A DNA stretch of 64,000 bases from assembly GCA_963738135.1 (NCBI GenBank), contig CAVTVK010000004.1, positions 682,001-746,000 on the forward strand, in the 5' to 3' direction. The position numbers and the translations under genes are program-made. This document shows, one piece after another, positions 27,001-36,339 of this stretch. Position 1 is the first letter of the stretch, and the number at the start of each line of letters is the position of its first letter. Origin of the DNA: Bog-473 sp963738135. GTDB lineage: Bacteria; Actinomycetota; Acidimicrobiia; Acidimicrobiales; RAAP-2. The notes under the pieces were generated by a model, which did no database searches, was not told the DNA's origin, and was given only the letters and a program-made list of their open reading frames with translations.

Positions 27001-29316
27001 GACTGGTCTCGTCTTCAACGCCAATTCGGGCTATTGCGACTCGATCAAGCGAAGGTGCCTCCAGTTGCCTGCGAATTAGTTGGCGACGAGATCGCGGAAG
27101 TGATTCCGCTCGACGCCAACGGATGTGCGAGCGGCATCGTCTCGCGAGTCGGTAAACACGATTGTTCGGGAGTCCGAAGCGTTGTCTCCCATGCTGCGAT
27201 GAAGCTGTGACAGGAGCAGCTGCGTCGCTTGAGAGAGACCGGCAGTGTGGGCACGGATTGGGCTTCGGACTATGCCGCGAAAGAAATGTCGAAGCTCCTG
27301 TCGTCCCGTCTGAAGGTCACAGTGTGGACACCTCTCAGGCAGGGCCGGAATGCGCCAGCCCGGCTCATCAGGAACGCCACTCACCGCCATCACCACGCCC
27401 GTCCGAGGTGAGGCCCCTGGCGTCACAGCTCCCAGAAACGGGTCCCAGGAAGCACCGACGAAAGTGAATTCGACGTTTCCGCCATCGGGAGTTCCGTGCG
27501 ACCACCGTCTTGCGGATGTGAGCACACCTGGTCGATACCAGATGTACGAGCCGAGCGGTCGGCGAAACACCAGGTCGGCGTTTGACGCTGGCACTTCGAT
27601 CGGAGATGAGGTGAGCAATGCCGTTGCGCCCTCTGTCCCAGCGAGAAATCCGCCGAAGCTGACGTCGCCACATTCAAAGCAATAGAGAAGCTCAAGCACA
27701 CGCCCACCACATCGGCATGTCGAAGTCGGTATGCCGAAAAGCCGGCCGACCGGAGTCGATCGGGGCTGGTCGACCTGGTCGCAATCCGGGTTTGTGCAAG
27801 CCCATACGCCACGCATAGTTCGGGCGAACATGTGCGAACGGAACGAGATGCTCTCCGCAGTGCCCTCGATCTCTTGGAGAGCCTCGAGCACGCAGGCCAT
27901 ACCCTCTCCACCCGGATCCTCCTCACCGAAGAGTCGCCTTGCGATTGCTTCAAACCTCGTTGCTCTTGGCCGGTCTTCTCCGTTTCGGCACGCCGTGGCG
28001 AGTGCCGCTGGCAGGTTGAACTCGCGGGCGAGGTGACGCAGTGACTGCTCACGGTTCTCATTACCTCGCTCCAGCGCCAGCACTGCTCCACGTGGGATCG
28101 GTATCGTGGCTTCGAGTCGACGCGGCTGCCCAGCGGTCACATAGAAGGATCGCCGGTTGACGCCGAAGAAGGCCTCAAGATAATCGAGCCCGCTCTTGTC
28201 ATCGTCGAGCGAGGCACTAGTTGCGATGCAGCGTAGGTTCGGAGAGTCTGGGTCCAGCTCAAGGCGCGACAGCAGATTGCGGACGATCATGGCAACCTCA
28301 CTCCCCGCGGTACCTCGGTAGAGGTGAAGCTCATCTACGACGAGCGTGAAGACTCCACCATCGTCGATCCACCGCCGAGTTGCGTCGAATAGGGGGTCCT
28401 CGAGATCGCGCATGAGCATGGCATTGAGCATGGAGAAGTTGGTTACGAGGACATCGGGGGGCGCAGCAACCATGTCCCAGCGGCTGACCATCTCGGATTG
28501 GCGTGGATCGGAGAACTGGGCAAGAAGGTCGGAATCGACGCCGGCCGCAACCAGCCGGTCGAACTCCGTGACCATTGAGCCGATCTCCTGAGCGACCTCC
28601 CGAACTCGAGGCCCAGATCGGCCGGGCGTTGGCGGGTTACCGCTCCCAAGCGTCGAGCCCGTATACCTGCCGAACCAAAGCCGGGCGCGATCGTCGCGGG
28701 CGGCGAGGAGGCGCGTGGCTCGACGCAGACGAGTGATTTGGTCCTCTACGAGCGCATTCGTCGGGTAGAGCACCAGCGCTCGAGTCGCAGGTGGCCGCAT
28801 ACCAGGCTGGCGTACGCAGTCCCACGCACCATTCTGCGAGTCCCACCAGGGAAAGGGCTCAGGATCAGACGAATAGTCGAGCGCCTCGTCGACGATTCGG
28901 GCAAGAACTGGCAGCAAGAACGACTCCGTCTTCCCCGATCCGGTGCCCGACGTCACGACCACATTGCGACCATCGGAGTCTCCTGGCAAGAAGGAATGCC
29001 TCAGTGCTTCTGCCTGGTGACGCCGCAAACGGATCGCATCGCCGGGTCTCCGAAACGAACCGAAGAGCGCTTCACCGACCAGGTCTGCGGTCTCTGCTTG
29101 AAGTCCAATCGATTCGGCCAACTGCTCAAGATCCGTCTCGGCGTCATAGGGAAGTACTGGTTCGAGGAGCAGGTCTGCGAAGATCGCTTCGCCACGCTCA
29201 AGCAATCGGCGCCGCTCCTCCATTAGTACGGGGTCGCGAAGCCAGTAGGCCGTATCCACATAGCGGAGATACGCCTCTCGGATGTCGCGGTAGACAGTGA
29301 GGGGGGTCCGAGTCAC
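23947..29316 (-). CDS. Giant DEAD/DEAH helicase with DUF1998 domain (DruE-like), frameshifted
   Basis: Joined across frames, the product is about 1,790 aa. The N-terminal half (29316-27083) has an SF2 core: Walker A VVTSGTGSGKTESF near residue 125, LYPTNALVEDQ, the DELH box in LVVDELHLYRG, IATSAS. The second half has helicase motifs TTTMEVGVDIG and QQRVGRAGRAGQ, several CxxC pairs, and the DUF1998 signature CPDCLRSYDNRRLH plus LDWRLALDVADL. Shifts lie near 27083, 26970, 25397 and 24775. The TAG at 27076-27078 is reached only because of the first. One polypeptide holding both helicase and DUF1998 fits DruE of Druantia better than the separate DrmA and DrmB of DISARM. It begins 13 bp after the upstream gene. 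Confidence 0.82.
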
Positions 29317-29329
29317 GTCATGCTCCTCT

Positions 29330-32300
29330 TTAGCTGATCATCAAGGTTGCGAGATGCTCGGCCAGGTCCGAGGGGATAGATGGATAGCTGACTAGGTGTT
29401 GCTCCACGTCGTCGTTCGGCAGGAGGCCCGATGCGAAGACAGCGGCGCGGGAGTAGAGACCGGGTAGCTCAGCTCCAAGCGGGGCGTAGAGAGTCTCCGT
29501 CTCAGCGTCATAGCCGAGCAGAGGCAACCCGGCGCGCAAGGAGGCGGCATGTTTGACAAATCGAGCGTCTGCACGTCGCATCATGCCGTTTGCAACATCA
29601 GTGGCGTCGCGGATGCAGTATGTGACTGTCGCGCCTAGGAGCTGGTAGGCACCCGGAGCGGAAGCATCCGAGACGCTCACCCATCTGGCCACACGCTCGT
29701 CCCAGCGATTTGCGGACCGGAACCCAGTCATCGCCGACCGAGGCAGGGCATCGATGACCGCACTGAGAGGTGGGAGCAAGAGCGCAACGGCGAGGGAGGC
29801 CTCCGGCACGATTGTGAGCGTCACGCCTGTATCGTCGAACACGTAGCGTGCGAGACGTTCGGCGCCGGCCAGATCGCACTCTTTGAAACGAATTCTGTCG
29901 GGAGCGACTGCTTGCGAGCAGTACTCCATCGGCAAGCCAAACTCCGCAGCGGCGCTCTTGAGTGCGTCGTACAGACGACGACTTCGAAACCCAGTCAGAG
30001 CGAACACTCCTTCGCGTGTTTGAGCGAGCGCCGATGGTGCGATCTCCCAGCTCAGCGGTGCCAGCGTTCGAAGATCACGGCGAACCTCGATGTGACCGAG
30101 GCTTTCGAGTCCGCGCAGGAACCGATCCGCAAAGAGTTGCGATGGCTCGATTTGCAGGGCGAGCCGCTCGAATGCTCTTGCGCTTCCTGCACGATCGTGG
30201 CTGAGGACATCGAGGGCAACGTCTGGAGGGATAGATCCCGCAGTGACATCGGGGATCGCAGAGGGCTCGAAGTGTGGTGGGACGTAGCGCGCTCGCTCGG
30301 TCGCTGACCCACGCGGACGAAAGCGGGTCGGGTAACGCTTGACGATGCCGCATTGGCGGCAATAGCCCTGGAACGTTGCCCCGGTGGCACTCCCGTAGAA
30401 GGTCGGAAGAACGATGACATGACGACCGGTACGAAAGCAGTCATCAAGCACCACAGGAGGAACGACCACTCGCTCGGCACTCGCTTGGTGGTCTCTGGTT
30501 GCGGCTCTCTCTTGCCACCACGCGGGGACGCTGACTTGAGTCTGAGGTACTAGGCGCGGGCTGATGACCTCGCCCCCGGCCAAGCTGACGACAGCGCCCC
30601 GCATGGTCCAACCCTGCCCGTCAAATATGGATGCAGAGATCACGGCAATTTCGGGCTTGGAGAACTCTCGCGCAAGGGGAGGATGCAGCTGAGGTGCTGG
30701 ATTTACCTGGTCGGCGGATCGAAGCCGCAATCGAAGACGGTCTAAGGGCTCATTCGAGCCTGGCCTGTTGCGGGTCGCGACGATCTCGTAGTCACCATCG
30801 GGGAGCCCGAGGTCAGCCAAGCACAGGACAGCCGCACTTCCCATGAACGTCTGGGTCACTTGGTCGACCGAAGACCCAATAGCGCGCACCTGACTGACCT
30901 CGAGCGAGATCGATGTCGCCTCCTCGGCGGCAGCGCGGACCTCAGGAGGAGCGAGAGTTGAGAATCTCCGGACATGACCGGGGAGTCGAAGCCCCCCCTC
31001 GAGGATAAGTTGGGAGGTTGATAGGGGTTGAAGCACGTTGAGTTCCAGATCGAAGTCCCATCTGGATCCGTCAGGTCGGACTTCCGGAAGCGGCGCGAGC
31101 ACTTGCACTTCTGAGAACAACGCCCATCCGTTTGGAAGTCCCTGAAGAGAGTCAGTGACGACGAAGCCAGGGCGCGCAATGATGGCGAGTGCTTCGGCGA
31201 TCGTATCTGCGAGCTGGTTCTGGGCGAGGATGAGACACGTCTCACCCAATGGAACACGTTCTACTTCGAAGTAGACCTGCAGCAGATCGTCCTTGGTTAG
31301 TGCCACGACGCGACGGGGCCTTCGTTCCATGACGAAGCCAGCAGCGTCACGTAGCCTCAGTCTCCCGTCGAGGATCGAACTTGGATCAAGCCGATCAGGC
31401 TCCACGAGCCGCCAACGTCGGTCTGTCGTCAACTCGATTGCCACAGGCGGCTCAATGGGTTCGCCACTCCCGTCGAGAAGCTCGAGCGTGACCTCCCTAT
31501 CGTCACTGATCGGACCGCTGAAGTTCAGTTCAAGCGTCGCTGTGGGGAACGTGCGCAGAAGCGCGGTGAGGTGGATCGGTACAGCCCTTAGCGCTCCTCG
31601 GGTCTCTGCGCTGCCAGGTCCGCTGAGAGTTGGTCCATCCCAGCTTTCAAGCAAACCGCACGCGCCCTCGACGATTCGATCGCGAGCCCCCGGGCGTCGC
31701 CAGAGAGCCTGCATCGCATTGCTCGCTGGAGAGGGAGTACGTCCGATCCATTCACCAAGCAGCGCCTGCATGTCGCGGTGGGAGACGTGCGATCTCGGTG
31801 CAAATCCAAAGTCCGTAAAGAACTCTCGCAGTCGATCTCGATCGGTAGCGCGGAGGATAGCCTGTGAGATCGGCAGCCCAACGTGCTTATTGCCAAGAGA
31901 GAATGCAGTCGGCATGCCACGCTCGCCGTCAAGGCCCTCGAGCCAGTCGTTCAAAGAGCCCCAGATTTGCATTGAGCACTCGCGATACGAACGAATAACC
32001 CTGTCCTTATCGACAGTGGTCTCGACGCCCAGTAAGGGCATCAAACGGTTGTAGTAGTCGTGCGGAGCAAAGCCATCGCCGCCGTGCATGTCCTCAGCCG
32101 CAAGCGACAGCAATGCAAGCAGCGCGAGGGTAGGAGGTGGCTCGCCGCTGTCAACGTTCCACCGAGCGAGCTTCGCAAGGTGGCCTCCGAACATCCCCGC
32201 CTGATGGCTTGGGGCATTGAGGGTCGGTCCTACGGCATCTAACAGCTCATCACGAGCATCAGGGCCAAACTCACCCGCCTCGATGGCCACCTTCTCGAGG

Positions 32301-32428
32301 ATTGACTCCTCCAGATCGAGGTAGACAGGAAGGCCGCTCGCATCGAGCCCGTAGACCACTACGGCAAGCGCAGCGTTCCAGGCGAAGTATCGCTCCCATC
32401 GATCCCCTGCACCGCCGCCCGCTTGCAT
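29330..32428 (-). CDS. Large defence-associated protein of unknown function
   Basis: This intact protein is about 1,032 aa from ATG 32428 (AGGAGG 3 nt upstream) or slightly longer from 32443/32461. I recognise no catalytic domain. Visible features are a helical N-terminus, a long beta-rich middle (from about 330 to 650) with the pattern LTKDDLLQVYFEVERVPLGE, a CxxC knuckle in GYCRQCGIVKRYP near 720, and a mixed C-terminus. It is the second gene of the operon, 13 bp before the DruE-like helicase, in the place expected for a DruF/DruG/DruH-type partner. That assignment is inference. Confidence 0.7.
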   Translation of the reverse strand: MQAGGGAGDRWERYFAWNAALAVVVYGLDASGLPVYLDLEESILEKVAIEAGEFGPDARDELLDAVGPTLNAPSHQAGMFGGHLAKLARWNVDSGEPPPTLALLALLSLAAEDMHGGDGFAPHDYYNRLMPLLGVETTVDKDRVIRSYRECSMQIWGSLNDWLEGLDGERGMPTAFSLGNKHVGLPISQAILRATDRDRLREFFTDFGFAPRSHVSHRDMQALLGEWIGRTPSPASNAMQALWRRPGARDRIVEGACGLLESWDGPTLSGPGSAETRGALRAVPIHLTALLRTFPTATLELNFSGPISDDREVTLELLDGSGEPIEPPVAIELTTDRRWRLVEPDRLDPSSILDGRLRLRDAAGFVMERRPRRVVALTKDDLLQVYFEVERVPLGETCLILAQNQLADTIAEALAIIARPGFVVTDSLQGLPNGWALFSEVQVLAPLPEVRPDGSRWDFDLELNVLQPLSTSQLILEGGLRLPGHVRRFSTLAPPEVRAAAEEATSISLEVSQVRAIGSSVDQVTQTFMGSAAVLCLADLGLPDGDYEIVATRNRPGSNEPLDRLRLRLRSADQVNPAPQLHPPLAREFSKPEIAVISASIFDGQGWTMRGAVVSLAGGEVISPRLVPQTQVSVPAWWQERAATRDHQASAERVVVPPVVLDDCFRTGRHVIVLPTFYGSATGATFQGYCRQCGIVKRYPTRFRPRGSATERARYVPPHFEPSAIPDVTAGSIPPDVALDVLSHDRAGSARAFERLALQIEPSQLFADRFLRGLESLGHIEVRRDLRTLAPLSWEIAPSALAQTREGVFALTGFRSRRLYDALKSAAAEFGLPMEYCSQAVAPDRIRFKECDLAGAERLARYVFDDTGVTLTIVPEASLAVALLLPPLSAVIDALPRSAMTGFRSANRWDERVARWVSVSDASAPGAYQLLGATVTYCIRDATDVANGMMRRADARFVKHAASLRAGLPLLGYDAETETLYAPLGAELPGLYSRAAVFASGLLPNDDVEQHLVSYPSIPSDLAEHLATLMIS

Positions 32429-32523
32429 GGCCCTCCTATCCATATCCGCACCGGCAACCACGGCGAGCTGAGCTGACGACGAGTTGGCTGCTACCAGTCT
32501 GGCAAGCGGGTGTGGGCGGCACC

Positions 32524-32995
32524 TCAGGAGTCGCCAGGATTACTGCCAATGTCCACCAGGTGCCGGATGCGGAGAGCGGCTACGTCTGGCCTCTCGTGTT
32601 CCCAGATCCTGAGGACCCGCCACCCTGCCGCTTCAAGCTCCTTCGTCTGCCGGCGGTCGCGGGCGACGTTGCAATCGAGCTTCGGGCCCCAGTAGCAGGG
32701 GTTCGAGCGTGGAGACACGCCGTGGAGCGGGCATCGGTGCCAGAAGCACCCATCGATGAACACGGCGAGGCGTCGGCGCGTAAAGACAACGTCGGGTCGG
32801 ATGCGTCGTGCGCCGATCGAAATGGGGTGATCCTTGCGAAAGCGCAGACCGAGCCGGTGGAGCTCGGATCGCAGTCGGAAGCTCAGGGCCCGTGTCTCGC
32901 TTGCGATTGCCCCGCATAACCGCTGATGCTGCCGGCGAGCTCGCCCTGGGTGCCACCGGTACCTGCGGCCGCAAACTTGGTTCGGCGCTCGCCAC
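32524..32995 (-). CDS. vsr: Vsr-like very-short-patch-repair endonuclease (frameshifted)
   Basis: Vsr nicks beside T:G mismatches that arise when 5-methylcytosine deaminates. The N-terminal RGNRKRDTGPEL lies in one frame. After a shift near 32880 the second frame gives RLRSELHRLGLRFRKDHP, RIRPDVVFTRRRLAVFIDG, CFWHRCPLHG and NVARDRRQTKELEAAGWRVL, all hallmarks of Vsr including the catalytic Asp and zinc-binding CFWHxCP. The joined length (about 157 aa) is normal. GTG 32995 is a possible start. It heads the defence operon and fits the cytosine methyltransferase at the other end. Confidence 0.85.
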
Positions 32996-33286
32996 GACAC
33001 ATACTCGCGCCTAGCTGTCCCTGGCAAGGTCATGTGGCGGCCCCAATTGCTCACTCGTTGTTCCCATCAATGGACAGGTGTCTGGCGCGGTTGGGTCCGT
33101 TCTGCGACAGGTGCCAGCGTCCGACTGGACATCGGCAAAGAGGGCTCCCCGGCTACCTTTGAGGGAAGCTAGTGATCGTGAGGGCCGCCGAAGCGGCGGC
33201 GGCGAAACCGACCCTCTGACCCTTGAACATCCCGACACGGGCGCAGAGCGGGGTGCACAACGCGACTCATTCGCACTGTGTCGCTC

Positions 33287-33310
33287 GTCCTTCAATCTGT
33301 CCTTCAATCG
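33287..33310. other. Candidate integrase arm-type sites, right (two copies)
   Basis: Two tandem copies of gtccttcaatc (33287-33297 and 33299-33310) with a 12-bp step lie about 70 bp inside attR. The single left-end copy is at 2199-2210. Confidence 0.5.
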
Positions 33311-33378
33311 GACGCAAACAGATGCAACTGAGCACTACTTAGTAGGGATTACCAGGCATAACGTGCCTGAATCGAACG

Positions 33379-33424
33379 CATTAGCAGTGAGTCCGATTCG
33401 GCCGCTCTCGCACCTCTCCAGCAG
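33379..33424. repeat. attR core, displaced tRNA-Ser 5' half
   Basis: This is the right copy of the 46-bp direct repeat. It carries g at 33391, which would pair correctly with position 42 of the tRNA, so this is the original chromosomal 5' half. It is no longer joined to a 3' half. Confidence 0.9.
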
Positions 33425-33565
33425 GACTTTCGCGTTTCGGCCGGGCAGTTTGTCCATGATCTGCCCGTCCTCGTGACGCTGAATCCGTGCAGGGAAGCCT
33501 ACGTGAACGCCCGCCGGGCGTTTGGCGGGTCAGGAGCCGCTTCGTCCGGATCCCAACACCGGCCC

Positions 33566-33615
33566 GATCCTCGGGGAGAGCCTGACTCGCGATCCTCGGG
33601 GAGAGTCTGACGACG
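33566..33615. repeat. 25-bp tandem duplication
   Basis: gatcctcggggagag followed by a short variable part occurs twice in a row (33566 and 33591). No function is evident. Confidence 0.6.
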
Positions 33616-33800
33616 CAGCCCATCCGGCGAATGTCCTTTGCGGTCGTTGCAGCGTTCCGAGAGAGATCTGCGGCCTCGGGGACCCCAGGGGCAGAGCACC
33701 AAACAGAGCGTGTTTCTGGCGCGGTCAGCTTCGCCCCATTCCCGTTCGAACCCGAGCGGGATGACCTTGCCTGAGACCGGGCGGCGGATGGGCGGTCTTC

Positions 33801-35070
33801 TCACAAGTTGGCGGCGAAATTTAGGGCGGTAATGCTCGGCAAAAAGACATAGGCCGCGGCTTTGGTCGTCACGAAGTTTGAGAGACCTGTCAGCTTCATC
33901 GGCGGACTCCCGTCTCCCTCGGGTATGACGAAGATGCTCTCCGCCGTGCCCTGCGTACCAGTCAGGGGATCTTTTGACTCTGGGTCGAGCCTAACGGCCC
34001 CAGCGAATTCGCTGTCGTTGATCCAACGTTGCATCACGAACTCATACTGGTTTTCGATATTCGAATTGATGAAATGAAAGAGCATTCCGCGCTCGACGCC
34101 ATCGTAGGGCTTGCTCGGATCATAGGTTGGCCCATAGGGCAGAGCGCGACGACTCAACCGGTGAGAATTGTTACTGCCGCCGGGCTGGCCTTGGCCAGCG
34201 ACGGGTGACCCTCGTGGATTGACGCGGCGTATGTGGGCGCCGACTGGACAGTCGATCCCCTTCGGGTCTCCCGTTCCATCAGTGTGGACATACTCGAAAT
34301 CGTTCAACTGTTCGGGCGAGACCCACCTGGGGGGCTGTCCGTGTTGGGCCACAGCGCAAGAGGGACGCCGTTGCGCCACCGCCCGCACAACTTTGCAGCC
34401 AGCAGTTCGGGATCGATCTGATCCCTCTTCGACTGTAGAAACTCTTCAAAGCCAACCACGTCGGTCTCGGCCATCTTGAAGACTGCAAAACTGCCGTTCA
34501 ACCCGAGCGCTGGTGGTCGGGGTACCAGGTAGTTCCCGGCGTCTTCTCGCAACACGAAGAGCCACGGCTCGCAGGGCTGCTGGTGATCGGGAGGATAGAC
34601 CTCCGGGCCGCCGCGGATAGTCGGAGTAGTGATGCCGTCGGAATGTCCGAAGTGCACTTTCGCAGTGGGCACGGGTTGATCGTTCTGCATTTCCATCAGT
34701 GCCATGCCGTCGTGACGCCAGATCTCGCGAAAGGCATTTCCCTCTACAAAAATGGAACATAGCCTCTCGCTGTAGTTCGTCGTCGCCTCCAGGCTGATGG
34801 CGTACAGCGTGACCAAGACGTGATCGTCGCTGCTTCCAAAACCACCGATCCAGTTCTGAGGCGCACTAGGGCCGGTATCTCCGACCGACTCGGCACGTCG
34901 CGCAGCTCCTTCGATGAACGCGCCAAAAGACTCGAACGACAACGTCGGTACGCGTTCCTCTACTTCCAGCGCCGCCAATCCGGACCACGTGATGCCAACG
35001 TTGAGGCAGTAATCAGGACTGCGCCGCGAAGCAGCCGCGGTATCGTCGCGTTCGGGCGGGGCGCTCTGGT
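33801..35070 (-). pseudogene. DyP-type heme peroxidase, N-terminally truncated and frameshifted
   Basis: Dye-decolorising peroxidases use a heme and a conserved GxxDG Asp. Family blocks seen are PDYCLNVGITWSGLAAL at the N-terminal end of the match, QNWIGGFGSSDDHVLV, VFKMAETDVVGFEEFLQ, then DPKGIDCPVGAHIRRVNPRG with the heme-ligand His region. YGPTYDPSKPYDGVERGMLF and FINSNIENQYEFVMQRWIND follow. The frame changes near 34340. Similarity starts abruptly near 35070, so the first 60-80 residues are missing and the opposite strand there belongs to another truncated gene. Confidence 0.8.
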
Positions 35071-35084
35071 GTCGGGACCCGTCT

Positions 35085-36061
35085 GGGAAACCCCTATTGC
35101 TATCGGCGGGGCCGATCCGACGGATGGAGCCGGTGACGTTGGGTCCGCAGCGTTCGACGGAACAGCTCTGTACGTGGTCGGCGACGCAACCACCAGCGGC
35201 TGCACGGGCACCGTGAACTCCCTGAACCCGTCGACTGGCGCCTTCAACTGGCAGCACTGCTACACGGACGGTGGTTTTGCGCTCGCCGGCGTGACCGCCG
35301 ATTCCGGCGGGGTCGTCGCCGTGGGAGAGGGCAACAACATCGCGGTCCTTTCGGCCGCGAATGGTGCATCGGTGTTCACCTACGCCGGCACCGGCCCGTT
35401 CCTGGGTCCTCCTTCCATCGCTGAAGGGACGTTGTTCGAAGGCGATATGGCAGGCAATCTCTACGCTCTCACACCGTCGAATCTGGCGCCTTCGGTCAGC
35501 GTCATCCTCCCGAGCAGCGGGGCAACGCTGTCTGGATCGACGTACCTGGATGCCACTGCCTCGAACGCCACCAGCGTCCAGTTCTATCTCTTCGGTGGCT
35601 CCTACGGCTTTGCGGGCCATCTGGTCGGCACGGCGACGTCCACCCTCTACGGATGGTTGTACAGCTGGAACACCACGACGGTTCCCAACGGCCCTTATGT
35701 CGTGGTGTCCGAAGCCTTCAACTCAGCCGGAAGCACCTTCAGTTCGGGCGTCGGCATTGCTGTCAAGAATCCGCTCCCGACGACGAGCGTTCTCCTCCCA
35801 GCGAAGGGGGCGACGCTGTCTGGATCGACGTACTTGGACGCCTCTGCCTCGAACGCCACCAGCGTTGCGTTCTATCTCTTCGGTGGCTCCTACGGTTACT
35901 CCGGTCATTTGGTCGGCACGGCCACGTCGACTTCCTACGGATGGTTGTACAGCTGGAACACCACGACGGTTCCCAACGGCCCCTATGTCGTTGTGTCCGA
36001 AGCCTTCAACTCAGCCGGAAGCACCTTCAGTTCCGGCGTCAGCACTACCGTCAAGAACTGA
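35085..36061 (+). pseudogene. Beta-propeller protein with two Ig-like repeats, 5' truncated
   Basis: The open frame gives PQQ-propeller-like repeats (FDGTALYVVGDATTSGCTGT, DSGGVVAVGEGNNIAVLSAA, EGTLFEGDMAGNLYALTPS). Two copies of a 96-residue bacterial Ig-like unit follow, starting VSVILPSSGATLSGSTYLDA and TSVLLPAKGATLSGSTYLDA. The DNA of the two units is almost identical at a 288-bp offset. No signal peptide is present. The frame continues upstream on the strand opposite the DyP gene, so the true N-terminus is lost. It was probably an exported or surface protein. Confidence 0.7.
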
Positions 36062-36339
36062 CCGGCCGGTAGGGGGCGAGACAACGTACTGACCCCGCTT
36101 GGCCTGCCGGCCACCTTGGGCAATCGGGTACAAGATGAGACCTTCAGCGGAAAAACCACCCAGTACCGCTAGGCTCCCGGCCGCTTCGACGTGGATGTGA
36201 GGGCATTTCTCGGATTGCCCGTCCCACCGTCCCTGCGGTAGAGGGCAGGCGCCGCGTGTCGCAACGGACCGCCCTCGATGACACGTCGAACAGGCCGGGC
36301 GGTGGACGACCTCAGCGAAACGGGGCAGCCTGTTCGTCT

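Larger units (their letters stand above)
2119..33390. mobile_element. 31-kb integrative element in tRNA-Ser(GCT)
   Basis: The element is bounded by a 46-bp direct repeat (2119-2164 and 33379-33424, one mismatch) covering the tRNA 5' half from the anticodon loop outward. A tyrosine integrase starts 103 bp inside the left repeat. An excisionase-like HTH and a replication ATPase follow it. Arm-type GTCCTTCAATC repeats lie just inside both ends. Cargo is stress and transport genes plus a Druantia-like defence locus. No conjugation genes or capsid genes are seen, so it is best described as a genomic island or mobilizable element. Confidence 0.85.
32996..33800. other. Right end of the element and flanking gene-poor chromosome
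   Basis: No gene is supported. The stretch holds a GCCGCC/GGCGGC hairpin near 33183-33200, arm-type repeats at 33287-33310, a palindrome ctacttagtag near 33334, the attR core at 33379-33424, and a 25-bp tandem duplication at 33566-33615. Sequence just right of 33424 should include the original promoter of tRNA-Ser, now separated from the gene. Confidence 0.6.

Noticed and set aside
21525..32995. DISARM system
   Set aside because: DISARM also has a helicase, a DUF1998 protein and a 5mC methyltransferase, but DrmA and DrmB are separate and a PLD protein (DrmC) is expected. Here helicase and DUF1998 are one chain and no PLD motif is seen.
2119..33424. Prophage or conjugative ICE
   Set aside because: No capsid, terminase, portal, relaxase, T4SS or FtsK-type transfer gene is recognisable between the att sites.
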